A DNA stretch of 64,000 nucleotides. Origin: Trichomonas vaginalis G3. Lineage: Eukaryota > Parabasalia > Trichomonadida > Trichomonadidae. The notes below the pieces were generated by a model. The model did no database searches. It saw nothing but the letters and a program-made list of their open reading frames with translations, and was not told the DNA's origin. The DNA lies in contig NC_067206.1 in NCBI RefSeq assembly GCF_026262505.1, positions 32,007,896 to 32,071,895 of the forward strand, given 5' to 3'. Shown piece by piece: positions 48,938 through 60,005 of this stretch; position 1 is the stretch's first letter, and each line of letters starts with the position of its first letter. The position numbers were made by a program, and so were the translations under genes.

Positions 48938-50469
48938 ACATTTTCATTTTAACACTAATAAAAGTTTTTAACAATAAATAACAAGTACATTCACTCATAT
49001 GCAATATGAAAGCATCAGGAATTACCATATTATTCCCTGTGCTTCAGTAGTTAAATTCGTAATCTTCAAAAGAAATTGAGTACAAAGAGTTATTTGTCAA
49101 TTCAAAATCGAAAAGGAATTGTTTATGCACGTCAAATTGATTTAGATGTGTCACACTTATATCGATCATCTTTATATGACTGTATTTAGTTGCAATAACT
49201 AAAGTATTCGGCATCAAAACACTGAAGTTTGATCCCATGAAATCATGTAAAACTATCTTTAATTGATGAAATGGAATATCTAATTCTAGAATCATATAAA
49301 GCAAACTTATAAATAGTTTCAGTCACTGCTCTCAGTTTGTTTGAGATCCTGTGAATTTTACATTATCTGGTTTCTTCTGACTTTTTATATCATAATGAAT
49401 ACAAAATTTGGAATACTTTTTTTCATTGTAATCAAAAACATCTTTGTTACGAGAATCAGGAGGAACCATCCAAAAATTGAATTCATCTTTTAATTTCTTA
49501 AAATTAATATTTGCAACTTGAGAACATCTCTTGATTTGTTAGAATTCACGATTTTCAATATCTTTGAATTATCAATAAAAGCTGGGTAATCAATAAAAGT
49601 TTTCATTGTTCGTCTCGTTTATGCCAAATGACCAAAATAAGGTGTAATTTTCTCAGTTTCCAAACCATGTTTGAAATAACCGAAATTTTTATTTTGGTAG
49701 TTTGTCCTGCTTGGTCTTCACAATTTAAAAGATCTGATGAAGAAATATATTGTCTTCGCCCTAGGTTGAGTTCATTAACAATCATCGCATTAGATGAAAA
49801 AAAAAATCAAAAGATTTAAATTGGAATGTATTCTTAAATTACTCTGTAGTTTTTTTTCCCTTAGAATCACTGAATATTTTTGTAGGATTGGACAGAAACT
49901 CGTTTAATCTTTCATTTAGGCCTTTTGAAATTTAATGTTCATGACTATATAAATTAACAATTTGGATCTTTGTTTTGTCATCTATGAAGTCAGTGATATA
50001 TGTTTTAAGATAATTAAGGAGCCCTGACGAATCTTTATTTATTTAATAAATGTCTTAATGCAACTAATGCTTATTCTCGGACTAATTGATATAGATAATT
50101 AACAAGTAATATCAAGTCATAGATCAATGCACCATGTAGTTATGATCTATATATTTGTCTGAACAGATGGTTGTTGTAATTCTGGAGACAATTGCAGATC
50201 TGTACTGATGACTTGGCTTGTTTTGTATTATATCAATAAAATACTCAAGATTTATATCAATTTTTGTTAGCAACAAATATAAAAAAGCTCTGGTATTATT
50301 TTTTTGTGGGAAATGTACTGTTCAAACAGTTTATCAAGCTCATTCGACTTGTATACATCAAATTAACAGGTAATTCGATGAAAAGAAGTAATTTTGTGCT
50401 TCTTAGGTGCAATATCCAGAATGAAGTCATGTTTTCAAATGGTTTAGTGATAGAAGAACACAGTTAACA
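48938..50469 (-). pseudogene. decayed minus-strand gene(s), family uncertain
   Basis: Several minus-strand pieces keep protein-like sequence. At 49320-49500 there is KKLKDEFNFWMVPPDSRNKD, then VFDYNEKKYSKFCIHYD, ending KPDNVKFTGSQTN and a stop. At 49603-49785 there is NELNLGRRQYISSSDLLNC. At 49044-49304 there is a hydrophobic helical piece. Order and strand suggest one gene of a trichomonad multigene family, dead for some time. I cannot name the family. Confidence 0.45.
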
Positions 50470-51350
50470 ATGATAAAAGTGAAGTTTGCCAATCTATCTG
50501 ATTCTTCATTCTTCAAAAGCGAAGTATTCTCAAGTAATTGTGGGAGATGATGGGAATAGCTGATATTTGAGAACTGTATGGGCGTATGCGGAGAGATTGC
50601 AAGGAAATTGGAAGAGAAATAAACAGAACTTTTGGAAAATTTAACAAATAAAGTATGAAAGGAAGCTAAATGGGGACATCACGGTTTTCCTTGAGGAATC
50701 AGAGCCAGATTTCAATACAATTAAGCAATGCTTCGAAATATTAGTTGATCGAAAAAACATTTCTTGATTTTGGATGCATTGATTCTTTCAATGAATACAA
50801 CACTCGATATACTTGCAAATTGTATGAATCTTGGAGTCGGACTGTGATATATCTGGTAATTTTGGGTATGATGTTGAAATGATCGAGGCAGTTTTCATCA
50901 TTCTGTCCACGCATACCAAATTTGCAAATAGTCTTGCAAGAGTATCTTTCCGGAATATTTTGTATAATAATGGCTGATGTTCGCCCAATGTTCTAAGGTC
51001 ATTTGGTCAGAGGAAGCTCCTAGTTCGTTTGCGAATAGTTTGAGGATTTTTAATGATACAATTGAGTCGTTGAGGATATCAAACAAGCTCTGAATTGATA
51101 TCAAATTCAGTTGAATCTTCTGAGCATTTGAAAAAATAAATATAACACTTTTAGAATTGTAGGTATGAACATTAATGATTCACATGTAAAGAGTTAAATG
51201 TGAATGCAAATTATCAATTTTTGAGATGAAGCATTTCAAGTCAAATATCCAAATGGAAGAATTGAAACACAATATCGGTACCATTTTTGTAAGGAATTCA
51301 CTCATTCCAACGCAATCTTGTCCGGATAATACAAAGTTTTCATTATCAAA
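50470..51350 (+). pseudogene. decayed gene of unknown family, unit 1
   Basis: The plus strand opens MIKVKFANLSDSSFFKSEVF, and homologous DNA in unit 2 keeps a 50-codon open frame. Further landmarks shared by both units include the EAKWG/EAKWD-(V)T segment. Many stops. The opening faintly resembles BTB-type trichomonad proteins, but this is not secure. Confidence 0.4.
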
Positions 51351-51361
51351 CGATACATTAT

Positions 51362-52392
51362 AATTTGGCCGGCTAAAATCTATTATATCCTGGGAATTTA
51401 TATTCCCAGGATCGCAGATTAATGAAGAGCACCGTAACAACAATACAGAATTTTTAAGGTCAGAACCCTTAAATTATTTTGTATCCTGTTGTTTTTTTCT
51501 TGGATTAAGTCCAAACGGTGCTGTTCGAATTACTTCAGCAAATGATGACGTTAAAACATATGTTGAAACTAATAAATTTGATTCTTGTTCCTCAGGATCC
51601 CAAGAAGGAGGTTCTCTCTTCTTTGTTGACAAAGGCGAATTTGTTCAAACAAAAAATTCATTCATCAACTCAACAAATTCAGAAATTGGTCCTTCATTTT
51701 GCGTTGTCGTTTCAGAAATACCTAATTACAAAAATCATGCTAATGAAACTGTAGTTTTCAATTGCGGCAGCTCAGAACAAAGTTGCAAGTGTACAATTTA
51801 CATGACTAATGACTTTATAATCATGAGTCAATGCAATATTACACAAAATATAGTAAAAGAATATGTAGTAGGTTATGTAGTACAACAAATTACCTCTAAT
51901 TCATACATAACTTGTGTCAACGTCATTGAAAACAATCAGTCATCCAATTCCATTACTATTCACGCAACTTCACCATATGGATTGGAAATTAAAATTAATT
52001 CATGTAATTATAAAAGAAATAATGTTCAAAATGATAATGGCTATCTGATTTATTCTCAGAATTCTAATACTTTAATGAAATATTGTTGTATTCGTGAGAA
52101 TGAAATTTATTATATTTTTTCTGCACGTGATTGTACGATAACTTTTGAAAATTCAACAGCAGATAATAATAGATCAGATGGTGATTCACCAATATTTATA
52201 AATACTAATATTTCATTTGTAAATGATTGCCCTCTTTTGAATTTAGATATTCTCGATTCATTGAAATATAAATGGCGTCGCTCCAATTCAAAAAATGACG
52301 AAAACGAAGAAGAAGACAATGCTTATGTTAGAAATCATATTAAATTTTTCTATTTGTTCATGACTAGTAAACGATTTCGAAGTCAAACTTAA
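51362..52392 (+). pseudogene. beta-helix family subfamily B copy in unit 1
   Basis: From the CCTGGGAAT-TTAT-ATTCCCAGG hairpin (51389-51410) the frame is open to the stop at 52392: PGSQINEEHRNNNTEFLRSE, then CCFFLGLSPNGAVRI, NSYITCVNVIENNQSS, ENSTADNN and the C-terminus IKFFYLFMTSKRFRSQT. Upstream, TTTGGCCGGCTAAAA is conserved with 32387-32402, but a one-base length difference puts it out of frame. The first ATG in frame is deep in the body (51802). Same status question as the 32326 copy. Confidence 0.65.
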
Positions 52393-52522
52393 AATAAATG
52401 ATTTATTTACTTGTGAAATAGTCACTTAAGTTTTTTTTCTGAGATGATTTTTTAAATCTCACTTTTCTGTAGCCAAAAACCAAAAAATTAAAGATTTTAG
52501 TGATTGGCCCTATTCAAAACCA

Positions 52523-53540
52523 ATGATAAAAGTGAAGAATGTAAGTCTATCTGCATCAAAATTCTTCAAAAATAAAGTTGTGGGAGAAGAGGCAAACAGC
52601 TGGTATTTAACAAGTGAATGGTCATATGTGGAGAGATGTCAAGGAAATTGGAGCAGAAATAAACAGAACTTTTGAAATGATTTGGAGAATTTAACAAATA
52701 ACGCATTAAAGGAAGCTAAATGGGATGTCACGGTTTCTCTTTAGGAATCAGAGCCGGATTTCAAGACAATTAAGCTGTGATCTACTTGCAAATAGAATGG
52801 GTTTATGGAGTTGTCTTGTGATATATCTGGTAATTCAGGATATGATGTTGGTATTGTCAAAAATATTTTCACCATTCTGATAGCAAATACGAAATTTGCA
52901 AATAATCTTGCGGTAAGTGTATCTTTCATGAAGATTTTGTAGAATTATGTTTTTTCTTCGGTCAACATAAGCTTCAAGAGCGTTTGCGAGTAGTTTGAGT
53001 ATTTTTGATGACACATGTGAGCATTGAGGACATCAATCAGTCTCTGAATATCAAATTCATAGAGAAGTCCTGAATATATATCAGAATAGCTTTGACTTTG
53101 CTATAAAATAGCAATATTGGTAGGAGTAAGTAAATAGGATATGAACAGATCGCATGGAAGTGGTGGATCATATAATAATGATTCTTATGTTGCAGAAAAA
53201 CAGTTGGATCTCTTCTTTTCTCGATAATTGTCTTCAGTCGGTCACCTGAAAAGCTGCAATAAAGAATAAAATTGTGTTTTTTTAATTTTTGTTCGAATAA
53301 TTTGCGAATATTTGAAATATCTTGCTGAATTTGTGGCAGCTGTGTTGTTTGGAATATCTGTCATGTATATTAACTGACTTGCGCTTTTTGATAATTTCTT
53401 TTTTGAGACTATTGTGTATCTACGTTTGCAACTGGCGTAATTCGCGAGGATTTAGAAAGTTATGGATTGGCAACGTGGCAAATTAGTTGGATATCTGGAT
53501 TTGTCGCTTCAATTGGATAATACAAAGTTTTTCTTTTTTG
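52523..53540 (+). pseudogene. decayed gene of unknown family, unit 2
   Basis: The counterpart of 50470-51350. It opens with a clean 50-codon frame (52523-52675) beginning MIKVKNVSLSASKFFKNKVV and containing SWYLTSEWSYVERCQGNWSR, then continues past a TGA as LENLTNNALKEAKWDVTVS. The rest has many stops. Confidence 0.45.
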
Positions 53541-53544
53541 AACG

Positions 53545-54591
53545 ATAGATATTAATTTGGGCGGCTAAAATAATAGAATATCCCGGGAATTTGTATTCCC
53601 AGGATCATGTTATGATGAAGACCATCTTCATGACAATACTCTATTTTCAAGAAACAACAACTTAAAGTACCTTGTTTCCAAATGTTTTTTTCTTGAATTA
53701 CGTCCAAACGGTGCTGTTCGAATTAATTCCACGAGCGATGACGTTAAAACATATGTCGAAACTAATAAATTTGATTCATGTTCCTCCGGATCACAAACAG
53801 GAGGTTCCCTCTTCTTTTCCGACAAAGGCGAATTTGTTCAAACCAAAAACTCATTCATTAACTCAACAAATTCTAACGAAGGCCTTTCATTTTACATTAT
53901 TGTTTCAGATATACCAAATTACAAAAATCATGCTAATGAAACTGTAGTTTGCAATTGCGGTAGTACAGAACAAAACTGCAGAATTACAGCTGGCATAGGC
54001 TCTGGCTTAGTTATCATTAGTCAATGTAATATTACGCAAAATAGAGTCAAGCAGGATGTTGGAGGCTATGCATTAGGAATTTCCTTTAATTCATACATAA
54101 CTTGTGTCAATGTCAATGAAAACAATCAATCATCCAAGATTTTTAATGCTCACCTATCTTCTGAATCATGTTCATCAACATTTAAAATTACTTCATGTAA
54201 TTATATACGAAATAAAAGTCCAAGTGGCTCTTTGATTTGTTTTAGTTATTCTAATATTTCCATGAGTTATTGTTGTATTCGTGAGAATGAAATTCCTTTA
54301 ATTTTTTATCTTGAAAGTTGTACAATTATATTTGAAAATTCAACAACAGATAACAATAAATCATATATGGGATTTTCAGATAGTTCACTAATATTTAAGA
54401 ACACAGATATTTCATTTGAAAATGATTGTTCTCTTATGAATTCAGATATCCCTGATTCATTGAAATATAAATGTCGTCGTACTAATCCAAATAATGATGA
54501 AAACGAAGAAGAAGACAATGCTTATGTTAGAAATCATATTAATTTTTTCTATTTTTTCATGACTAGTAAACAATTTCGAAGTCAAACATAA
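53545..54591 (+). pseudogene. beta-helix family subfamily B copy in unit 2
   Basis: The body is open from about 53600 to the stop at 54591: GSCYDEDHLHDNTLFSRNNN, KCFFLELRPNGAVRINST, GGSLFFSDKGEFVQTKNSF, SMSYCCIRENEIPLIF, and a C-terminus like unit 1 (FFMTSKQFRSQT). The 5' block TTTGGGCGGCTAAAA and the hairpin GGGAAT-TTGT-ATTCCC (53585-53600) are conserved. There is no ATG near the start. Amino-acid similarity to the other B copies is high through the body, so purifying selection or gene conversion may have kept it open. Confidence 0.65.
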
Positions 54592-54788
54592 AATAAATGC
54601 TTTACTTACTTATGAAATAGCCAGTTAAGTTTTTTTTTTTTTTAAATCTAACTTCGTTGTAGGCATAAATGAAAAATAAAACCATTTCGTGATCAAACTA
54701 GTTTAAAATGAAGGATTTTATAAACGGAAAAAGAATATTTTTATAAATCTAAATTTGAAAATAAAAAATAACGATTAGCTTTATTATA

Positions 54789-56186
54789 TTAGTGTTTTCT
54801 GATTGGACAGAACTCTTCGATCTTCTTCTCGACATTCTGAATATATTCATCCTCTTTAATAACACTTTCTCGCTCTGATTCATCGAAAATAGACCAAATG
54901 TTAGCTGTATCGCGTCTTCCTTTATCTGATCTAATTTTGTCTCGAACGATCTTAGCGTTTACTGCTGATTTGATGTGAACTAAATCTTCATCAATTTCGG
55001 ACTTCTTTTCTTGGATATCCTTAGAGATAGCACCAATATCTTCGAATGCCTCATCAAGGAGCTTCTTCTGTGAATCTTCATCGCCGTGTTTAGCTTCCCA
55101 AACTTTCAATCTTTGGTAAACGCCGGATTTAAGTTCGGCGTGTCTATCTTGTTTGTCCTTCTCAAGGGCTTCCTGGATCTGTTGGTGAAGGTCGGCGAAT
55201 CGCTTCTCTGCTGCATTAATATTTTGATTGATGCGAGGATCAACAAGACCGTTCTCAGAAAGGATGCCACCATCAAGGTGAGCAGCAACTGAGACAAGTT
55301 GTTCGTAGATATCGTTGATTTCGGCTTTTTGTTGTTCAAGGCGTTGATCAATCAAAGCTTTCTTCTGGCTCTTGTATTCTTCAAGCTGGTAGAGGAACAT
55401 CTCATGCTGGTAGCGAATCTGGTTGTTAAGTTTGTTTAACAGATTATTGTTCTTGATTTGAAATTGAGCGAGGTTATTCTTGATACGGTTACGAATTATG
55501 CTGATAGAGCTTGCCGCAAAGAAGTTCAGGCTCTGTGAACGGATCTCTGGGCAGTTTGCGATCATTTCGAACTCTTCATCGGTTAATTCGTTGAAATTAA
55601 GGCGAAGAGATAAGATAACGGCGGCATCTGGATTCGATTTGAATAATCGAAGTACAAATTTCTTGAATTTGATCTTGTCTAAGGTAAATTCTTTTTCGGC
55701 AATGATTACGATTCTGTAAAGAAGTTCTGGCTCAACATCGGGTAAGCGATCATCGTCGTATAGAGTATTAATGATCTTTGCAACCTCGCGAAGATCTTGT
55801 ACAGATTCTTTTTGATTATCGATGGCTTCAATCAAATTTCCAAGTGGATCAATTTTAGGACGAACAACAATCTTGTGCTTGCGGCAAAAATCGGTAACTT
55901 CGCCTTCTAAGTCTGTGCAGTTCCAGTTTCTAGAAAGTTTAAGTAAATCGTTAGCATTATCTGTATTTATTTCGTATTTCTTGTCTTGGCAGTATGATAA
56001 GAATGTAAGGAATGATTCTTTGAGGACGTTTTCTTGAACTTCGAATCCGTCTGGGTTCGAAGCAGATTGTTCAGCGAAATAACTTGATTTTTTAGCAAAA
56101 ATTACTGGATCTACTTTGATCTTCTCATCTCTAAGGAAAATGTAGTAGCCTAGCCTCTTAGATCTATGACTTGACTGTGTACTCAT
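54789..56186 (-). CDS. BTB-like N-terminal domain plus coiled-coil protein (trichomonad family)
   Basis: A 465-residue protein from ATG 56186. Residues 12-105 look BTB/POZ-like (IFLRDEKIKVDPVIFAKKSS, FLSYCQDKKYEINTDNANDL, LLKLSRNWNCTDLEGEV), a dimerisation or adaptor fold. Residues 110-230 are helical, BACK-like. Residues 230-460 form a long coiled coil (HEMFLYQLEEYKSQKKALID, AEKRFADLHQQIQEALEKDK). No kelch or RING motif. Proteins of this layout are numerous in trichomonads; function unknown, perhaps a scaffold. Intact, with host-like codon use. Confidence 0.7.
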   Translation of the reverse strand: MSTQSSHRSKRLGYYIFLRDEKIKVDPVIFAKKSSYFAEQSASNPDGFEVQENVLKESFLTFLSYCQDKKYEINTDNANDLLKLSRNWNCTDLEGEVTDFCRKHKIVVRPKIDPLGNLIEAIDNQKESVQDLREVAKIINTLYDDDRLPDVEPELLYRIVIIAEKEFTLDKIKFKKFVLRLFKSNPDAAVILSLRLNFNELTDEEFEMIANCPEIRSQSLNFFAASSISIIRNRIKNNLAQFQIKNNNLLNKLNNQIRYQHEMFLYQLEEYKSQKKALIDQRLEQQKAEINDIYEQLVSVAAHLDGGILSENGLVDPRINQNINAAEKRFADLHQQIQEALEKDKQDRHAELKSGVYQRLKVWEAKHGDEDSQKKLLDEAFEDIGAISKDIQEKKSEIDEDLVHIKSAVNAKIVRDKIRSDKGRRDTANIWSIFDESERESVIKEDEYIQNVEKKIEEFCPIRKH

Positions 56187-56954
56187 TTCTTATAAGAAGA
56201 AAAAATTTCTTTGTAAAGAAATTAGGCACTTTTGCCGTTTTTCTTACATCCAAAAGTGGCAAACGCCATCAGTAAAAAAGCATTATTAAAAATAATTTTT
56301 AGATATAGGACTGTCATATGATTTACAACAATTTTTATCGTTCAATGATCTGAGAATTCCTATTATTTGGATGATGATTTTTGTAATATAGGATAATACA
56401 TCATTTCATCTAAGCACAATAGTATTTTCGGATAAGAAAATAGTGTTTGTACTTCCAAATGTCAGTTTCATCATGAAAAAAATAAACAATTCTTTCCATT
56501 TAATATGTATGGTATTTCCATGATTCTTTGGAGTATAGCTAAGCTAATCCTGACGTTTTATTCAGTATGTCGCAACAATAAAACATAGTTATGAAAAATG
56601 TTAATCAATATGCAATTGAGGTAGTCATAAGAAGGCCAAAATAAGCTTTGATCGTTTTAAAACCAAACAAAAAGTGTTGGATGCCAAGCAGACTCTTGAT
56701 TATGCCATTATTTAATAAGAATTTTTTGATATTAAGAATTACTTATAAAACAATGATCATTCCTCTTATAAGTTCGAATACTTCATGAGAGAGGAACGTA
56801 TTTAAATCAAATAATGCTTGTCAAATTTATTAAAAATCCAATAAAAAACACAAAAACTTGTCATTTAGTGATATTTTCCTTATCCATATTAATAGGAAAA
56901 TGGATAGAAATCAATAAGTATTTTTGAATTTGGGATCTGGCAGAATTCTTCGTT
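56187..56954. other. AT-rich spacer, nothing recognised
   Basis: 5' flank of the BTB-like gene and left flank of the short MULE copy. Confidence 0.5.
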
Positions 56955-57931
56955 GGCAAACCCAAATTTTAGCGAAAAGTGACAGGAAAAAAAAAACGTT
57001 TAATATTAAAAAAAAGACCGATGAGAGCTTCGTTCGAAATATAGAGGGAACTGAGAATGCGCAACCATTCTCAGGGAATATTGGATGCTATTCCCGTTCC
57101 CTCTGTATGGAAAATTGAGGTTTTCAAAGGGAGTTAAAATTATAAATTTATACTAATTTACTTCAAAATACAAAAGTATTTGACAGCTAAAATTAGTTAC
57201 TTTAGCAAGCTATCAATACCCTTTTCCTTATTGTTACTTTTTCGAATAAAAGTAAAAACAATTTATACTAATTTACTTCAAAATACAAAAGTATTTGAGC
57301 TAAATTAGTTACTTTAGCAAGCCTATCAATACCCTTTTACGATTATTGCTACTTTTTCGAAAATAAAATTTATTATCAAAAACCTTTTTTTTTCTTAGTA
57401 AAAATAAATGTTATTTTATATCAAGTTTTTATTCATAATTTATATAATGTTGTATAAATTTCATTAAAATTTACGTAATATTAAGTACTTATCTTCTACA
57501 TATATTAATCTTCATTAGATATATACATGATTAAAATTCATAAAATTTAAAATCAAAAAAATTAGATGAACCTTGGAATTAACTTTATTAAATAATAGTT
57601 GTTTATAAATTATATTATATTCATTTAATATTATTTTGATAATGAAGATTTTATTTTGCAATAATATAACGAAATTTTTTACCTTATGAACTTTTTGATG
57701 GAAATATGCAAATTTAAAATAATAAAGAAAGCCGCGAGCGAATCGAGCGGCTTAGGTCTAAGATTTTGATTCAACTTTGCTTATATTCCTTAAATTCTTT
57801 ATGAAACTCGCAACAGTTCCATAAAAAATTTTAAATTCTAAACTGTCGAAATTACCGATCGGTAATCACACCCTTCACGGGTGTGTCACTTCTTACAAGC
57901 GTGTCACTTTTAGCTAAAATTACCCCTACTC
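56955..57931. mobile_element. internally deleted MULE copy (977 bp, non-autonomous)
   Basis: Same ends as the element at 26291-29830 (GGCAAACCCA at the left, TACCCCTACTC at the right) and the same inner inverted repeat, with AGCGAAAAGTGACA at the left. It keeps the 62-base three-way-junction fold (57043-57104), two instead of three ~118-bp tandem units (about 57142-57365), and the right subterminal palindrome and hairpin. It lacks the transposase and the nested MITE. The join is at ATAAATTT (57454-57461), a phrase present at both ends of the missing segment in the long copy (26925-26932 and 29342-29349). Confidence 0.85.
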
Positions 57932-58299
57932 GAAATTGAAATGGAATAGACAAAATGTATGTGTTATAGAAGAAATGAGTCGAAAGAGATGAATGAAAAG
58001 TACATTTACTAGAGATTATTCACGCGGAGTATCACTTCAATTGGATTTCCGAAAAGTAAAATGAAAATACTTTTGTAGATGCCCTTTCTAGATAGGAACT
58101 ATAATCATCTAATAATTTAATAAGGATGAGATTGGAGAAAAATAACAATCCGATGAAAAGGTTACATCTTAAATACGATGATTGGTTATATTCAGGTGCT
58201 ACTATAAAAATTTATTAACCACCTAAAAAATTTACAGTATTCAAAATTTATGGTAATTGAATTTTTGAGGGCATCAATTTTCATCGATTTTTTTTCTTC
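57932..58299. other. spacer before the MFS gene
   Basis: AT-rich; no gene seen. Confidence 0.5.
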
Positions 58300-58317
58300 T
58301 CAATTTTGTTATTGCGG
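58300..58317 (+). promoter_or_regulatory. initiator-like motif before the MFS gene
   Basis: TCAATTTTG at 58300-58308 with the TCA adenine 16 bases before the ATG at 58318; a pyrimidine run precedes it. Confidence 0.45.
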
Positions 58318-59664
58318 ATGGAAATATCGCCCGGCGTAATTAAAGGCGTCTTTTATGCAAGCGCGATCTTTATTGCTGCATCAATGATCACCAAGACATG
58401 GGGATCTGCTCCAGCTCAATGCAAGAACATGCGAAGAATTCAAATTGTCTATTACACTGTTTACTTTGCTTTAATATTCCCAGATCTTACGTTTTCCGTC
58501 TATCTGACACCATTTGTAAAACTGAAAGGCTATGGACAGAAGACGATTTCAACCATTTACATATGCTATCAAGTATCTTCAATCGTAGGGTCATTACTGT
58601 GCACATCTACGCTTAGAATGCTTGGAACACGTTTCACTTTCGCATTTTGCTGTGTTTGCAAGTTCATTTCAGCTATACTCTTAGTGGCTTTCGCTGATCC
58701 TATTCATGCATATATCAGTCGCTTAGTTTGGGGATTCTCATACATGTTAACCAAAATTACATTGGATAACTGGCTTGTTGATCTTGCACAGACGTATGAA
58801 ATCTCTCAAGCTGATAGAGGCATCCTTCTTAACTACAGAATGACATTCCAGTTTACGATTGATATCATAACCACCTCTTACATCAGCAAGTTTGTCATTG
58901 CCCATGGCATTTATTTAACATATACCATTTTGAATGTCTACTATGCGGCCATTATTGTTCCACTTCTGTTTATTATGTCATTCTTGACATCTCCAAAGAA
59001 GGAAGAAAAGAAAGAAGAAAAGGTTAAAGAAGAAAAATTAGAAGTTCCAATAGAAGCCATGACAACCGTCCTTTATGATACCGTTTATGTATTTTCCATG
59101 GGATTCTTCAAGTCAATGCTTGCAACAAACTACATTAGACAAGATCTTCCGTTTTCTGTAATTATGTCAACATTTAATGCCATGGGAACACTCGGAACTA
59201 TCCTTTCCACATTCTTAGAAATGTGGTTTTCCGATTATACTCTTCATAAAGTGTTCATTGCATCGTATGCCATTGTATTCTTCTTCGGATGGGTCTTCTA
59301 TGATAACGATGCCCTTCAGTTCCTTACAACAGTCTTATTGGGACTCCTCGATGGTCTCATTACGCCTGTTATGGTCACATTAAGAAAAGAAAACATCCCT
59401 GTTAATATTCGTGTCAGAGCTCTTTCATCCGTAAGAACATTTACATCTCTCACAGGATTCTTCGTTACATTCGTAATGAGATATACAAACAGACAGATTT
59501 ATTTCTTGTTAATTACACTTCTTTACATCGTTTGCGTCACTCTCCCTTACTACCAGAGGTTCGTGTACAGAAGATTCTTGAATATTGTTCACATAATTCA
59601 GAAGATTATGTCACTTCAATTTTTAGGATTGAATAAGTCCCAGATAAAGGAAAAAGAAGAGTAA
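58318..59664 (+). CDS. Major facilitator superfamily carrier, MFSD5-like
   Basis: A 448-residue membrane protein from ATG 58318 (MEISPGVIKGVFYAS). About 12 hydrophobic segments fall in two groups of six (for example IVYYTVYFALIFPDLTFSVY, GSLLCTSTLRMLG, FISAILLVAFADPIHAYISR), separated by a charged cytoplasmic loop (SPKKEEKKEEKVKEEKLEVP) near residue 230. This is the MFS fold. The segment RLVWGFSYMLTKITLDNWLV at the end of TM4 recalls the FEAWLV region of MFSD5/MOT2-type carriers, which in algae move molybdate. That subfamily call is tentative, and the substrate is unknown here. The C-terminus is basic and cytoplasmic. No breaks; many C-ending codons. Confidence 0.75.
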   Translation: MEISPGVIKGVFYASAIFIAASMITKTWGSAPAQCKNMRRIQIVYYTVYFALIFPDLTFSVYLTPFVKLKGYGQKTISTIYICYQVSSIVGSLLCTSTLRMLGTRFTFAFCCVCKFISAILLVAFADPIHAYISRLVWGFSYMLTKITLDNWLVDLAQTYEISQADRGILLNYRMTFQFTIDIITTSYISKFVIAHGIYLTYTILNVYYAAIIVPLLFIMSFLTSPKKEEKKEEKVKEEKLEVPIEAMTTVLYDTVYVFSMGFFKSMLATNYIRQDLPFSVIMSTFNAMGTLGTILSTFLEMWFSDYTLHKVFIASYAIVFFFGWVFYDNDALQFLTTVLLGLLDGLITPVMVTLRKENIPVNIRVRALSSVRTFTSLTGFFVTFVMRYTNRQIYFLLITLLYIVCVTLPYYQRFVYRRFLNIVHIIQKIMSLQFLGLNKSQIKEKEE

Positions 59665-60005
59665 ATAAATGTAGTGGAAAATTATTTCCTCTCAATTCAT
59701 TTGTATATCAAACTTTATGTTTCATTTACAAATGAATTGGACTTACAATAAACATTAATTGATATATTATAACTAATTAGGCTTTTTAACTTCAGAAGAT
59801 CAATATATTTTTTTGAATCTCAAAATTCTTTAAGTAAAATAACTCTACTGGATGTATCTCAGATGATTTGTATATTAAATTTTCATAATGTCCTCAATAT
59901 TACAAGGATAATTCGAATGAAATATTAAAAGTTGTATTTCTGAATATGATTGCAAAACTTTAAAACTAGATAAAAAAAAACAAAAGATATATTGATTTGA
60001 TATTC
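59665..60005. other. AT-rich spacer between convergent genes
   Basis: No signal beyond the 3' flanks. Confidence 0.5.

Larger units (their letters stand above)
50470..54600 (+). repeat. ~2.05-kb tandem duplication (two units)
   Basis: Unit 1 (about 50470-52440) and unit 2 (about 52523-54630) share the same order. Each starts ATGATAAAAGTGAAG (50470 and 52523, offset 2,053 bases), then a decayed gene containing GAAATAAACAGAACTTTT and GGAAGCTAAATGGG, then a beta-helix subfamily B copy, then the same 3' flank. The units have diverged noticeably, so this is not recent. Confidence 0.85.
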
